DNA of 64,000 nt from Rhizopus sp. PT2906 (Eukaryota > Mucoromycota > Mucoromycetes > Mucorales > Rhizopodaceae). The stretch lies in assembly GCA_025529335.1 (NCBI GenBank), contig JAMYHX010000159.1, forward strand, positions 1-64,000, given 5' to 3'. The stretch's first letter is position 1, and each line of letters begins with the position of its first letter. The translations under genes and the position numbers were made by a program. Shown piece after piece: positions 34,928 through 46,910 of this stretch. The notes under the pieces are model-generated. The model ran no database searches. It saw only the letters and a program-made list of their open reading frames with translations, and had not been told where the DNA came from.

Positions 34928-35761
34928 ATGGCAATTATTGACATTGAACAAGCTGAAGAGTTGAGAAAGAATTCACCATTTTCTCATTTAAAGATCCAAG
35001 ACGATATAGAATTGTACAAGAAAACAGATAGATACACATGTCCAGCTTGCAATAAACGAATGAAGTATTTTTGCTACTACTGCTATCGAGTCTTGGGAAT
35101 GGACAGATCCGATGTCCCCTTTGTTAAGTTGCCAATACCAATAGACATGTAAATAATTTGATTTCAAGCTATTGCACACATGAGGCTAATTTTCTCTCTC
35201 TTTTTCTATTTTTGAAAAAGAATTAAGCATGAAAGTGAACTTGATGGCAAAACAACAGCTCTTCATGCACGTGTTATTGCTGATCAAGATGTATCTGTTT
35301 ACAACTGGAAAGAAATGCCTCAATATGAACAACCAGAACGAATATTGATGCTTTTCCCTGGCCCAGATGCAAAAAAGTTGAGCGAGATACCAAGGGATTC
35401 ATTTGACAAGTTTATTGTTATCGATGGTACCTGGAAACAGGCTAAAACAATCGTTCGAGAGACACCGTTGCTTCAGAAGGTGCAAAAGGTGACAATTGAA
35501 CCAAGACAGACATTCTTTTGGCGATACCAGGATATCAGTGTGAATTATCTATCGACGATTGAAGCAATCTATTATTTATATGTAGAATATGCACAGCAAT
35601 TTGAGTTGAATGGGACTTATGATGGAAGATATGATAATCTGCTATTTTACTATAAGCATTTATATGATTTGATTCAATATAGTTATCTCAAAGGGGAGCA
35701 CAAGGATAGGAAGTTTTGCTGGCGGCACAAAGAGAATTATATCAAAAAATCAAGTCAATAG
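34928..35761 (+). CDS. DTW-domain protein, tRNA-uridine aminocarboxypropyltransferase (DTWD1-like)
   Basis: Two exons, 34928-35148 and 35221-35761, give 253 residues. DTW-domain enzymes transfer the aminocarboxypropyl group of SAM to uridine in tRNA (acp3U). A four-cysteine zinc-site-like segment, CPACNKRMKYFCYYCYR, is followed by ALHARVIADQDV, LFPGPDAKKL and the family signature VIDGTWKQAKTIV, where D-x-T-W is present as DGTW. EPRQTFFWRYQDISVNYLST is the conserved motif after it. The two-cysteine-pair arrangement and overall order fit DTWD1 rather than DTWD2. No intact neighbour is functionally linked. Confidence 0.9.
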
Positions 35762-36259
35762 AATATGTTTGTGCATTATCCATCGAACAAAAAAACCCTT
35801 GTTATTCTTTCCATTACAATTGAACTCAGTGACGGTACCTTTTTATCCTTTGAAAAGAGTCAGATAAATGTAGTGAAATCTATTATAAACAAGTATGTCT
35901 CGTGAATTCTTTATTCTGTTTTTCTCTCTTTATAATAGAATGATTTAGTGTCAATGATGCTTAAATGGATATGCTTTATCTGAGATTGCTATATTGTCGA
36001 AACAAAGACAAAGAGTGTGGTAGTTCTCCTCAGCTGTGGTATAGAAGGCTCTTTTAAGACCCACCCCTGTCACTGTTGGATATATGTAAAGAGAACAATA
36101 AGAAATTTCTATTTTATTTTATAATATTTCTGAGAATAAAGCGTGGCTAGAAGTCCTATAGCCACATCCTTAGTCTTCGTCTCGGCAACATATCCGGTGT
36201 TTTCCAAAAAGATACAGCGTCCTGTCATCTATCTTGTCCATCTTGTTCATTTTATTTTA

Positions 36260-36530
36260 GGGCCAACACTACATGCACCTGAAATAGACTAAGTAATGCA
36301 AATACGAATTTATCATACTTACACGTAATTGATCCAACTGACAACATATATCACAATAAAGCAATAACAGCACTTCTTTTCATCTTTTTCTTTTTGAAAT
36401 TAAGTTATGTTTAGCTTGACGCTACACATTACAAAGTTCTGTTGGATGGCATCATAGGTAATATCTGGAGATAGGGCACGTAGAGTTAGTCTAATTTTTG
36501 GTGTATTTTCTAGTGCATGTAGTGTTTCCC
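36260..36530. repeat. Dispersed repeat, copy B
   Basis: A 271-bp relative of copy A at 17260-17656, in the same orientation, with the same inverted ends (ACACTACATGCAC at 36266-36278 and its complement at 36513-36525). It is shorter than copy A by an internal deletion of ~125 bp. The minus-strand frame conserved with copy A is also open here. Confidence 0.6.
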
Positions 36531-36589
36531 ACGTGCAAAAACTTGGAAGAGAGATCACTGGTATGATTCAAGCAACTTAAACAACAAAT

Positions 36590-36856
36590 ATGGTTACCAT
36601 CACTCGAGAACAAGCAATCTGCATGCTTTACCATACATCATACGACGGCCATAGAGCAACTGAGCTATTGAAGTTAATTGAAAATATAAACGTAGAAATT
36701 TGCTATAAAGATATTCCATGCAAACCTTTCTTGCTGTATGAAAACAGTATACCTGCAGGTCCTTACAGTTTACACATGTACAAGAAGAGCATTGCACCTT
36801 CTCTTGATAGTAATGAAGCTCAAAAAATAATAATAACATACACTTTGTATACCTGA
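36590..36856 (+). CDS. Hypothetical 88-residue frame inside inverted-repeat unit
   Basis: It starts MVTITREQAICMLYHTSYDG and contains six cysteines or tyrosine-rich stretches but no domain I recognise. It lies between the arms of the inverted repeat at 35995-36969. It may be a small cargo frame or chance. No splice extension was found. Confidence 0.25.
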   Translation: MVTITREQAICMLYHTSYDGHRATELLKLIENINVEICYKDIPCKPFLLYENSIPAGPYSLHMYKKSIAPSLDSNEAQKIIITYTLYT

Positions 36857-37232
36857 ATTTTCATACATACGTCTGTAGTTTGGAGAACTGGTGGCAGGGA
36901 TAGGTCTCAAAAGAGCCTTCTAAACCATGATTGAGGGAAGCCACCACACTCTTAGTCTTTGTTTCGACAGCATAGCCATTTTTTATGTGACCAGAAATTG
37001 ATTAACTTAAAAGCTGATCAAGTTGGCCCTCATTTTTCTTACCAATTTAATCTCACACAAATGTCCAAAATAAAAGGTGAACGGAGAACAGTTACATACC
37101 TATTTGAAACACATTGATGCAGATAATATTAGCGGGCAGTGGTTTATTAAAAGAAAGAGTTCTAAAAAAGGGAAGAAGAGAGAAGGGGGTAATTTAGGCG
37201 GGTATATTATTATAAAGTTCTATGATATACAC

Positions 37233-39359
37233 TTAGGTCTTAAAAGTGCCTCTCCAAGGAGGAGCATTTGGATTAAGGGCTGTTTTTTTAATAGGTATTT
37301 GAGCTTGCTTTGGAGGGATTTTTACAGAATACTTTGATAATTGACCATTGATCTCTGCTGTAAATGTCAAGTAACCATCCTTTGCAATAACGCTTTGTGA
37401 TTTAGAAACACGTGAAGGCGCCTGTATTTGGTATTTATTACAGGCGCAATGCTTTGATGGCTGCACCTTTTTCTTTAGTTCTAATTGCATATATTCGAGC
37501 TGAACACGATTCATGCTATCTAATTGTTTAAGCTGTCGAATCTCTTGATCCTTTTCCGATATCAATCTAGCGTGGTCTATTTCCAATTCCTGATGTACCT
37601 TCTCAAGTTCCTTATACTTGTTTGCCCACATCTCTGCATTCTTTTTGGCCTCGTCTTCTGATTCCATAATTTCTACCCACGTCTGATGCTTGCTAGAACG
37701 TGCAGTCATATTAGTGCTATCATTTGAGCATTTTCGTTTCATTTTGGTTAACAGTTGCTTGATCTCCTCGTCCTTAGCCTCAAGCTGTTTTTGATACTCA
37801 TTCACTTGCTGATGAAGCGTCTTATTGATTTGCTCAACTCGAGCAACATGAGATCTGAGCTGCTTTGAATAAGACTTGAGTTCAAATAACTTCATCTGAT
37901 GTTTCTTGCCGGGCGCACCTGTTTCTTCGTATTTGAGCAAACGAGCTTCAATCTTTTCCTTATCTATCTGCTGACTCTTGATAATGGCCACGTCAATATC
38001 ATGTTGCTTTTCTAATTCAGAATTTCTAATGCGCAGCACCTCGAGTTCATGTAACTGACACTGTTTCTCAGCCAATTGCTGTTTATGCCATTCTAATTCT
38101 CGTTTTAGACTGCTTACATCGGGATCAAGGTCCGTTTTGGAATCAATCAGGTCTTTCAATCGCTGGTTCAAGTCACGTTCTAAACGGTCAATCACGTTTG
38201 TTGTAAAGCCAAAGACTTGGCTCTTTTGCTCTTCCCAGAACCGACGTGCCTCGATATGACTCTCGGAGACTCGCCAGGCCATCTGACCTAGATGGTACTG
38301 CAGCTGAGCCTCGATGATACGGTCAATGCCTGATAGCACATCTGGGCTCGTGGGCTTTGAACTATCTGAGGGTTCGGATATGGAAGGAGGAGGAGATGGA
38401 TGGGTAACGGAGGTTGTCATGGTATTGTTGTTATTACTATTATTATTGGCGTGAATATGGGGTATGTGAGGAACAGGAGGTATATCTGCACTGTTTGCAA
38501 ATGAAATGCCATGTGAAGGCAGCTAATATCGGATAAGCAAGAGGGGGATAACTATCATAGACTCTATTACTTACCACCGTCACTTCACTCAGCTTACGTA
38601 GCGTCATGAATCTTGGACTGACCGCACTGTGGCTATTAAGCTCTTTTTGGTACTCGTGTACAATCGAACGCTTTCGCCTCATCTCTTCTTGGTCTGGCTC
38701 TGGATCGTTGTTCTTGGACAAACGACGGGCCTTGAGAGCATGAGAAGGTGGAGCCAAAGCATGAAGAATAGAGTCAGCCTGGGATGAAGAGCGTCTAGAC
38801 CTCATAGGTATTCTGTTTGAAAAGACAGACGCTGTATAGACCGCTTCTTGAACTGACAGACTGTCTGTGTCATCAAGAGAGATCGTGCGAAACCGACCTA
38901 TAATTAATTTTAATATAAACAGAATATTTTTAATATATTCTATCACGTCATTACCCGATGGTTCTTCTTTGATGCCTTCAAATGAGGTAGGATGATAGCA
39001 TGTATTGTCAGAATAAGCATGATATACACTATCTGATTGACTTGATTTGGGGTCCAGCAATAAAGGAGGCTGCTTTTATCATCAGCTGGTTTTGATTTAT
39101 GTGTCATTTTTTGTTAATTTCTTACTTCATTTTCAAATGAATACGTATCTTCTTCACTATCTTCTTCGCTGTCATCGTTCTTTTTATTCATCTATTATTA
39201 TTTTAATTTGTCCAGCCAAGAAAAAGAAAAATGTCATCAGGTACTTACCATATTTGTGTTTTCATCAATTGATTCTTTGACTTTTCTATTCATGACACGT
39301 GGTGGCGTATTAGCTGAACTCTGTAACATTAATTCTTGAGGCAATGTGGTGGTGTCCAT
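37233..39359 (-). CDS. Coiled-coil protein of unknown function
   Basis: I do not recognise this family. Exons rebuilt on the minus strand: the first starts at 39359 (MDTTTLPQELMLQSSANTPP). Two short acidic exons follow (NKKNDDSEEDSEEDTYSFE, then PPLLLDPKSSQSDSVYH). An exon with MRSRRSSSQADSILHALAPP and RKRSIVHEYQKEL comes next, then a long last exon from about 38528 to 37233. A 52-nt intron joins KLSEVTV to LPSHGISFANSADIPPVPH. The last ~330 residues are mostly coiled coil (heptads from LERDLNQRLKDL to LEYMQLELKK). The C-terminus has a short beta-rich segment and ends ALNPNAPPWRGTFKT, which looks conserved. Serine-rich basic stretches suggest phosphorylation. It could be a cytoskeletal or spindle-pole component, but nothing proves that. 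Confidence 0.8.
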
Positions 39360-39616
39360 ATCTAAGAGATGTATAAGTATCTCATCATCCGTGGTTCAAA
39401 CCTTACGAGTACCGAAAAATGAAAGAATTCTTTAAATGAAAGGAGAGGAAAGAGAGAGAATGAGAGAATGAGAAAGAGATTATGTTGTCAAGAAGGAAAA
39501 GAAGGAAAAAGAAAAAGAAATATAAATTTGGGATTTTTATTCATAAAAAAAATCTTGCCATGTTTGTGTATCACGACATCAACAGCAAATTCAATAAGTA
39601 AAAAACGTGGATAATG

Positions 39617-40942
39617 TTACACAAAGACAGCAAATGCAGGTTCATTGGATCCTTTGAGATGCACAATGCCATTGGACGGCAGATCATGTATTTCGCCATC
39701 TAGACAAATTTCGGTTTTATCTTTTACGCGCAAGAGGACTTCTTTTGCTTTGAAATAATCGACTTTATCCAAATCAACGTGTTTTCCACCTTGGAAGGCT
39801 TGCATGCTTGCTTCCGTCAATTGGTTTGCATTGGCATTTCGAAGGAGAATGATATCCATTTGATCATCTAGGGGAGATGCAAAGGGGGCAATGGTGAATC
39901 CTTTTTCGAGACTAGGCTGTTTACTAATTACAAAGTATGTAAACTTGTCATTAACGACAATGGTTTCACTTTGCTTGTCGAATTGATGATGCTCCTTATT
40001 ATAACTGACTGCACCCTTGAGCACAAGCTCACCTTCATACTGCTGTAGAAAGGTAAGCAATGCCATGGCAACAAGCGAAAATCGTCGGTTGCCCATGAAA
40101 TATTTTAGGTATCTTGACTTGGACACGATCTGTGCATGAAATCCCCAGCTCATGACGATAAACAGCTTCATATCGTTTGGCCGGTAATTTATCTCATTTT
40201 CCCATCCACTGCCCTGAATTAACGATTGGCCCAATCGAACATTCATCCATCCACAATTCTGAGTTTGTCCTTTGATGATTCTTAGCACAGCATGCTCTAC
40301 ACCATCAATCCCTAGGCCCATCGCAAATGCATTTCCTGATCCAACAGGCACTACACCTACACGCGTTGGACGAGAAGGAAGTGGCTGACTCAGAAGCCCA
40401 TTAAGTACTTCGTGCACAGTACCGTCGCCTCCCATCACAACCAAGACTGTATCCTGAGTCAGTTCGTGTGCAACCTGCTGCGCCTGCTGTATTGTCTTGC
40501 CTCCACTCTCGGTCATCACCACAGTCAGATGAGAATCAATAAATCCGGCTTGAAGCAACATTGGCCGCACCACATTCTTCCATGCTGTATCTGCACCACG
40601 TCGTCCAGAGGATGGGTTCACAAATGCAACCACTCGAGTTGCTTGGTGTTCGGGTAATGTCAACTTCCGAAGCTTATTAATCCACTCTTGGTTCTCGTCT
40701 GTTACTTGATACGACATCGTCTTGCGCTCCCATTGTGTCTCGGCCGGTCGTGTTGACCCTGTTTCTATAACAGGTTGTTTCCATAGTACATAAAGGGTCA
40801 GTTCAGAATCAGTTACAGATACGCCATAAATGAACTCTAGGTCGATAGTCTCTTTTGTATCATCAATTATCAAATGCTTTTCATTCTCGATTGTCAGTCG
40901 TACGTCTTTTGTTTTATACTTGACGTGTGTGGAATAAGACAT
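39617..40942 (-). CDS. Sphingoid-base / diacylglycerol-type lipid kinase
   Basis: 441 residues in one exon from the Met at 40942 (MSYSTHVKYKTKDVRL). The frame stays open further upstream but runs into the neighbouring gene's sequence, so the inner Met was chosen. The catalytic domain has VVAFVNPSSGRRGADTAW, the ATP-binding VVMGGDGTVHEVLNGLL, then VGVVPVGSGNAFAMGLG, the classical sphingosine kinase/DAGK blocks. The C-terminal lobe contains DDQMDIILLRNAN and TEICLDGEIHDLPSNG. The N-terminal ~120 residues resemble the PH-like region of fungal sphingosine kinases (Lcb4/5). Phosphorylation of long-chain bases is the likely activity; diacylglycerol or ceramide is possible. It lies 61 bp downstream of the MFS gene on the same strand. 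Confidence 0.9.
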   Translation of the reverse strand: MSYSTHVKYKTKDVRLTIENEKHLIIDDTKETIDLEFIYGVSVTDSELTLYVLWKQPVIETGSTRPAETQWERKTMSYQVTDENQEWINKLRKLTLPEHQATRVVAFVNPSSGRRGADTAWKNVVRPMLLQAGFIDSHLTVVMTESGGKTIQQAQQVAHELTQDTVLVVMGGDGTVHEVLNGLLSQPLPSRPTRVGVVPVGSGNAFAMGLGIDGVEHAVLRIIKGQTQNCGWMNVRLGQSLIQGSGWENEINYRPNDMKLFIVMSWGFHAQIVSKSRYLKYFMGNRRFSLVAMALLTFLQQYEGELVLKGAVSYNKEHHQFDKQSETIVVNDKFTYFVISKQPSLEKGFTIAPFASPLDDQMDIILLRNANANQLTEASMQAFQGGKHVDLDKVDYFKAKEVLLRVKDKTEICLDGEIHDLPSNGIVHLKGSNEPAFAVFV

Positions 40943-41003
40943 GGGGAAAAAAAAAATGCAAAAAAAGAAAGAAAAAAAAAGATAAGTCGGATTTTCAATC
41001 TTT

Positions 41004-43025
41004 TTATTCTTCTCCAGTTGGTATCGTCTCTTCTTTGAGTAACTTTGTTCGCATGACATACGCCTTGAGTCCGAGGGTGGCCAAGAGTCCAGCTGAAGCA
41101 AAGGCAAACGATCCCCAAAAGGACATCTTGATCGATTCAAGATAGACACGCGTGACAATCGATCGAGCAGGCTCAGGTAGGCCCCAGAGGTAGGACGCAC
41201 TCTGTCGAACGAGCGATGGTTGGACGTTGGGTAAATTGAGATCATTGAGTGTCTGAATGAGGTGATTGGAAAGAATGCTGCCTTGGGCTGTGATACCCGT
41301 AATACCACCTACTTGATCACAAAAGGTCATAAAGGCCACGATAGCAGGTACACTAATAAAATCAGTTTCATCCCTCCTCTTCAATTTTCCTTAGACTTAC
41401 TAATGCACAGGAACAGACGCCTGTGCTGTAATGATCTCACTGTTGATCATCCCTCCACTGCCAATTCCAGTCACAATCATCAAGCCGACAATAAGCCCTC
41501 GACTGGATCGCACATCCAAGAATTGAAGTAGACCACACGCAAGCACAAGGATCGAGAGCGAGAGACGCGTTGCCCAGGTATATCTGCCTGTCTTGACAAT
41601 AACAAGCCCAGTGATGACGTTAAAGATGCAGGCGAGTAAAACGAGGCAGAGTAGTTCCAGATTAGAGGCCAGCGCGTCTTCTTGACGGATCACGGATAAA
41701 TAAAGGGGCACGTACGTCATTAATGATTGGAAGCAGCCACCATAACAAAATGCTGCAACCAAAATCAGAACTGTACTGCGGTTGGATGTGAAAATCTCAA
41801 AAGGAACGATGGGGTCCCTTTTAACCCACAGGCGTTCATGTAGACCGAATAGTATCAACAGAACTCCTGCGACGCAAAGGAGGCTGATGATCACAGCCGA
41901 GTTCCACGCGTAGCTTGTTCCGCCCCAGCTGAGGGCAAGCACAAGGGATACGGTTGCCAAGACCCACAGGGTGATTCCCAAGAAATCAATCTGACCAAGC
42001 TTCTTTGCCACCTTGCGTTCCTCGGATTCTGGTCCCTCGATAGCGAAAAAGATAAAGATGAGAGAAAGGATGCAGCTATAAAAAGAGTAAGTTGTCTGTA
42101 TTACTGTAAATGCGCAGTCGAACTTACAATCCCAACTGCAGTCTATTGTATTAGTCATCTGGTTCCCAAATAATAAACAAATGCACTTACTGCCATCCAA
42201 AATACCGAACGCCAACCTGAACGGTCTACAGCAACGCCACCTGTAGTGTCGCATATATATATATATATATATATATTAGATGTATAGATAATAGATAACT
42301 ATTCGAAACTGACCTACGAGAGCGCCTACAACATAACCTAATCCCCAAGAGATACCCAGCATGGATTGATAGGTACCAATATATCGAACGGGTATGTAAT
42401 CTAATATGAAGGCATCATTATAATGCGCGCATGATTGATTTCTGTATATATATATTGCCTGCAACAACAATCTTCATTAGGGTATCAAATGCACCTATGC
42501 CCAATCCACACAACGCTCTAGCAACTATCAACATCACCATCGACTGGGCTGCACCACAAAGGATGGAGCCAACCAAATACGATGCAGTAGCAAATAAAAA
42601 ACAACCTCGTCTTCCAAACATATCCACGCTTTTTCCATACATGGGTTGTGAGGTAGATGCTGTCAAAAGAAAGGCCTAAATGATGGGAATAAATCGACAT
42701 GCTTTTGTTTTTGTTGTTGTTATTACCGTATTAACCCAGTTGTACAGTCCAAAACCATTAAATTCTACATCATGTTTGTAATTGTTTGTTTCTGCATATA
42801 GTATATAATATTACCTGCTGCTATGAGTGGTGTATTACTAGCTACAATGATATTATCAAATGCTGCCAAAAAGGATACCAAACATAGTCTATATGTATAA
42901 CAGACGTTATAGTCAAACTCTACCTTACAAATCACTTACGATAGGATAACCAAATAAAGCTTTCTTCTGGGTAAGAAAACTTTTTTTTCTAAATCAAGAT
43001 CTTGTACTGTCTGTTGATCCTCCAT
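41004..43025 (-). CDS. MFS transporter, DHA2-like (14-TM) drug or siderophore antiporter
   Basis: A multi-exon membrane transporter starting MEDQQTVQDLDLEKKVFLPR at 43025 and ending LKEETIPTGEE at 41004. Rebuilt joins give LYLVILSLCLVSFLAAFDNI and IIVASNTPLIAAETNN. After these comes the MFS motif between helices 2 and 3 (MYGKSVDMFGRRGCFL), then ARALCGLGIGAFDTLM and GISWGLGYVVGALVG (motif C-like). About 14 hydrophobic segments are expected from the sequence. The DNTIV-like start (here DNIIVA) is typical of the DHA2/TetA-like multidrug and siderophore group. Substrate unknown. Introns include an AT repeat near 42255-42275. One internal exon boundary near 42255-42420 was not resolved to the base. 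Confidence 0.88.
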
Positions 43026-44224
43026 CTGTTCATGGCCCTTTCTTTGATTGAAGAAAAAAGAAGAGAAAGTTTTGCCTGAGTTTCAACTACAAAGATAACC
43101 AAAAAGGGGAAGTGAGTAGTTAGGGTGCGAATTGTGGGTGCATTTATCCTTTTTTTTGGAATACTTTATTGTTTTAAAGGCACAGTAACGCGCCATTTTT
43201 TTTTTTTTTTTTTCAGAACGGGCAAAATTTACCAGTCGCACTGTACACACGGATCACCCATCGATGCGTCATTTGAAGTGTATAAAAAAGTCAGGCCATC
43301 TTTAACAGCTGATCTGTGTTGTCAGTGTCACTTTTAAACCACAACAATCATTCCACTTGACAAATCATATCTTGTAGAGCCATATCGTCGTACAAGGGCT
43401 ATTTTTATTTTACAAAAAGAACGATATGCATTATCAAGGGAGGGAATCTTGTTTGCGTATAACACAATGGTTGCACAATCAGATAGATCAAAGCCCCTAT
43501 CCTTCCTTAATTTTATAAGCTTTTTTTTTTCGACGTCTCGCTGTCACTAAATCCTTTTGGCCATCCCCTTCCCTTTTTATTTTCTTCTATGATCATATAT
43601 TTGTCATTTATTATGAATTTCAACAAATTAGTGTATAGTCTTACAGGTTCATGAGAGTGGGAAATATTGTTCGGGTAAAGAAACAGACAACATAAGGTTG
43701 TATTGGGGGGAACATTTAATTTGAATTGCATAAACAAATCCGACTTGCAGTCTTTACTTATTTTGAATTAAGTAGTGTGCGACTTAAACATGGGAAAAAA
43801 AATAAATTGTACAAAGCCGATATGCTGGGATAAAGAGAAAAGCGTTAATAATTCGTCTTTATCGGATGGCCCGTGCAACATCACACACTTATTGATCCAA
43901 CTGATATGCCTTTGATGAGTTCTTTTGCCGAAAAAGAAGAAAAAAAAGGACACTATTACCTTCTGTTGGTATGAACTACATATGAAACACCTAGTTTATT
44001 TTTGAAAGGTAGCATTTTCATAATAAATAAACATGCATGTTGTTGTTTTTTTCTTTTCCCCAAAAAAAAAAAGAAAGAGCAACAACTTTTGCCGCAATAA
44101 CAAATAGACGGTTCCTTTTTATTGTTCAGAGTGTGTAACTACTCGAAATGGTCAAAGTCAAAATAATAGTTTTGTAGGGCCGACTTTCCCCGGATTTACT
44201 TTTTTATTTTAATGGAAATGCAAA
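43026..44224. other. Intergenic region
   Basis: About 1.2 kb, with long T tracts (for example 43197-43214 and 43521-43530) and no supported frame. It contains the MFS promoter and the 3' flank of the CBM21 gene. Confidence 0.45.
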
Positions 44225-45067
44225 TTATGTAAAGACAGCAGACGGAGATGTTGAATAGATTAGACTTGAATGAGAGTTATAGAAGCAATATTTGTTTACA
44301 AAGTCAGTGTAGCTTAATTCTGTCTTGTTATCTTGGAAGGGGGTATATAAAGGCAAATCGGTAGGAGTGATAGGAGGTGAAGGAGGGGGAGAATAATAAG
44401 AATGGCTGAAATCGTATCTTTTGGACAGTTTTTTGATCTTTTGTTGTTGTTCTTTTTCTTTTTCATGCAGTGGTAAAGGTGGTGGAGTGATGATGATTTG
44501 ATAATTTAAGCCATTGTTATTATCCCAATATTCTTGACCATCAACAGTATATCGAAGTGCGAAATAGACTGTTTGTACTTGATTTGATGCTTGAATAGGA
44601 ATAGTAAAAGTGAATCTGTCCCATGTATTGGAAGTACTTGCAATAGATTCTTTAAATACAGAGTCTGTTTCATGATATGTACTCCATAAATCAAATGTAT
44701 AACGTACGGAAATCGTCTTTTGATAAGAGATATTTAAAGCACGACAACGGCCTTCCATCATAAATTGGTTCCTTTCGATATCTTGATAGTCTCCATCTAT
44801 TAATTGAATCTGTTCCATACGTATCTTGTTATCATTATATAGCAGTAATCTTGTCTTGTTTGGCCAATTTATTTGAGTCATTGTATAGTCTTCTGCGCGT
44901 ATCACATCTTTGATATGAATTGCCTTGGGTGGCTGTGTCTTGTAGAAATAAGTTGTCTGTTCAAGATCGGGGCTAAATCGAACTGATTTCTTCTTATTGT
45001 CTTGTTTATGAATGGGTTGATAGGGTATGGATCTTTTCAAGACAATTCTTTTGCTATAAAATGACAT
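44225..45067 (-). CDS. CBM21 protein phosphatase 1 regulatory subunit (glycogen targeting)
   Basis: 280 residues in one exon. Such proteins (Gac1/Pig type in yeast, PPP1R3 in animals) bring PP1 to glycogen and activate glycogen synthase. The PP1-docking RVxF-type motif is KKSVRFSPDLEQTTYF near residue 27. The CBM21 domain contains GRCRALNISYQKTISVRYTF, DRFTFTIPI, VYFALRYTVDGQEYWDNNNG and NYQIII, which carry the family's conserved W-D-N-N-x-x-x-N-Y glycogen-binding signature. The C-terminal tail is Pro/Ser-rich and unconserved. Length is short compared with yeast Gac1 but usual for Mucoromycota-type proteins. Confidence 0.93.
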   Translation of the reverse strand: MSFYSKRIVLKRSIPYQPIHKQDNKKKSVRFSPDLEQTTYFYKTQPPKAIHIKDVIRAEDYTMTQINWPNKTRLLLYNDNKIRMEQIQLIDGDYQDIERNQFMMEGRCRALNISYQKTISVRYTFDLWSTYHETDSVFKESIASTSNTWDRFTFTIPIQASNQVQTVYFALRYTVDGQEYWDNNNGLNYQIIITPPPLPLHEKEKEQQQKIKKLSKRYDFSHSYYSPPPSPPITPTDLPLYTPFQDNKTELSYTDFVNKYCFYNSHSSLIYSTSPSAVFT

Positions 45068-45290
45068 GAAAAATAAATAGGAAGTAAAGAAAAAAAAAGG
45101 AAATTTAAACTGGAGAGTATTTATACTAGAGATAAAAGTGTTTCACCATCCTTGACTTTGGGACTCAGTTCCAAATAACCACACATAATCTGGAACACCT
45201 TGATTGTTGAAACAAAATAACAGATAAAAAAAAAAACAGAAATAATAAGGTTACCCATTTTTATTCAGGATTTCCCGCCCTTTTTTTGAC

Positions 45291-45321
<31 letters not shown>

Positions 45322-46005
45322 TCAAATTGCGAGATCGATATACAATCTCTTTTTTTTTGTTAAATGACACCAAGTATAGAAAAACCCCATAGAGAAACAT
45401 AAACAAATAATAATTTATATAAACACAAACCCCAATGATACCCACTTATTCTATCACATCGGCTCCTGACTATTCCGAGATAATAGAATATCTTAGTTAC
45501 CAAATATAGAAATGGCGTATTTTACACACACATAAATAAATAATGGTCCAGCTCCCCCTTGTTTATTCGGTAACACAATGACTTGATTTAAAAATTTCTC
45601 GTCTAAACGAATCACATTTATCAAAAGATTTCGAAATTGATAAGCGAACTTTTATTCACAACTTTTCGTTTGTTGATTAGGCGGACATTAAAGGCTGAGA
45701 AAGAGAGAGAGAGAGAGAGAGAGAGAAACAAAGAATAACAAGATAGACAATGCATACAGATTTTCCTGATTTGGTCTTGTCTATCAGTTTATTTACCAAT
45801 GACAACTAACCCCTTGTTTTACTTTTTTATTCCCTCTATTTTTAAACTAAAAGATGTATGAAAAGATGAGAAAAATAAATAGAAACAAAGTAGAAAGGAT
45901 CAAGTGTAACATTTTGTTGTTCTGTGTTCAATCATTTCCGGAAATCAACCCGTCCTTCTCCCTTATATTTTTAATCTGTCGCACAACAGTTACATGTAAA
46001 CAACT
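45068..46005. other. Intergenic region with simple repeats
   Basis: About 940 bp. It has a (CAA)n tract at 45293-45320 and a (GA)n tract at about 45702-45726. Remaining DNA is AT-rich with no supported gene. Its right end abuts the last exon of the left homeobox copy. Confidence 0.5.
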
Positions 46006-46869
46006 TTATCGTTTCTTATTTCCTAGAATACATTTCTTATCATTTTCCTCTAATAAAGTAAAAATAAAAAAAAAAAAGCAACAACAACAACTTAGTCCCT
46101 TGTTAAGCTTGCTGTTACATCATCCTACCTTCTATACTTTTGCTTGCTTTTCGTTTGAGCCTCCTTTTGGATTCTTGCGGTTTATTGGCCAATAAGATCG
46201 GTAAGAGTCGTCGTCGAGCATTGATAAACCAGTTGCTGATCTGATTTAGCGAAAGATTGGTTCTTTGTACGAGCAGCTTCTTTTCTTCCTCTGTCGGATA
46301 AGGATGACCTGAATGTTCCTGTAACCATTCCTTCAGGATGGCGATCACATCCTTCGGTAGGTTGCCTCGCTTTCTCCTTTTCGTATCTAAACTGACAGAG
46401 TTTGTTGTTGTTGTTGTTGTTGTTGTGGATATTGACTTTGCTTGTTCTTGCCCTCTATACACAATGACAAACTCACCTTCTCTACCCTTTTCTTCTCGTT
46501 TCTGCTCGCTGTCATTGTCATCGTCGTCGTTGCTGTCACTACTATCATTACTATCATTACTATCATTACTGTCATCTTCGTCTTCGTCATCTTCATCGTT
46601 TGATGACAGAAAGGGCGAAGTCATGGGAGTATGCAGTGAAGATGCGTATCGTGTGCTTAGGACGAGATGATTCCAGAACTGACCGTTGGACTTGAGCATG
46701 GCATTCACTTTCTGCTTCTCCAACTCCACCAGACGATGATCACAGTTGTAGTTGTCATGAAACAGGATGACAGGACTAAATATACGAAGCTGTCATAAGT
46801 AAAAGGAAGGAAGAGGAAGAGGGAGACGAAGGAAACAGGCAAGGAAGAAGAGGATAGAAAGAAAGAAAG

Positions 46870-46910
<41 letters not shown>

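Larger units (their letters stand above)
35995..36969. repeat. Imperfect inverted repeat flanking repeat copy B
   Basis: About 79-bp arms at 35995-36073 and 36891-36969 are inverted copies of each other at roughly 75-80% identity by eye. They share TGTCGAAACAAAGAC, AAGAGTGTGGT and AGAAGGCTCTTTT (given in the left-arm orientation). A further degenerate copy of the outer part lies in the right-arm orientation at 36161-36203. The ~975-bp unit encloses dispersed repeat copy B and an 88-codon frame, so it looks like a non-autonomous element with nested repeats. Confidence 0.6.

Noticed and set aside
39388..39410. GGTTCAAACC word considered as a tRNA B box
   Set aside because: No matching A box or cloverleaf arms at the right distance. 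No tRNA gene was found in the window.
45293..45320. (CAA)n and similar tracts considered as a repeat array or CRISPR-like structure
   Set aside because: They are simple microsatellites. No spaced direct repeats were seen anywhere in the window, as expected for a eukaryote.
46338..46670. Antisense frame rich in Val/Ser/Leu over the homeobox exon, with mirror at 50416-50748
   Set aside because: It is the complement of the acidic and Thr repeats in the homeobox protein.
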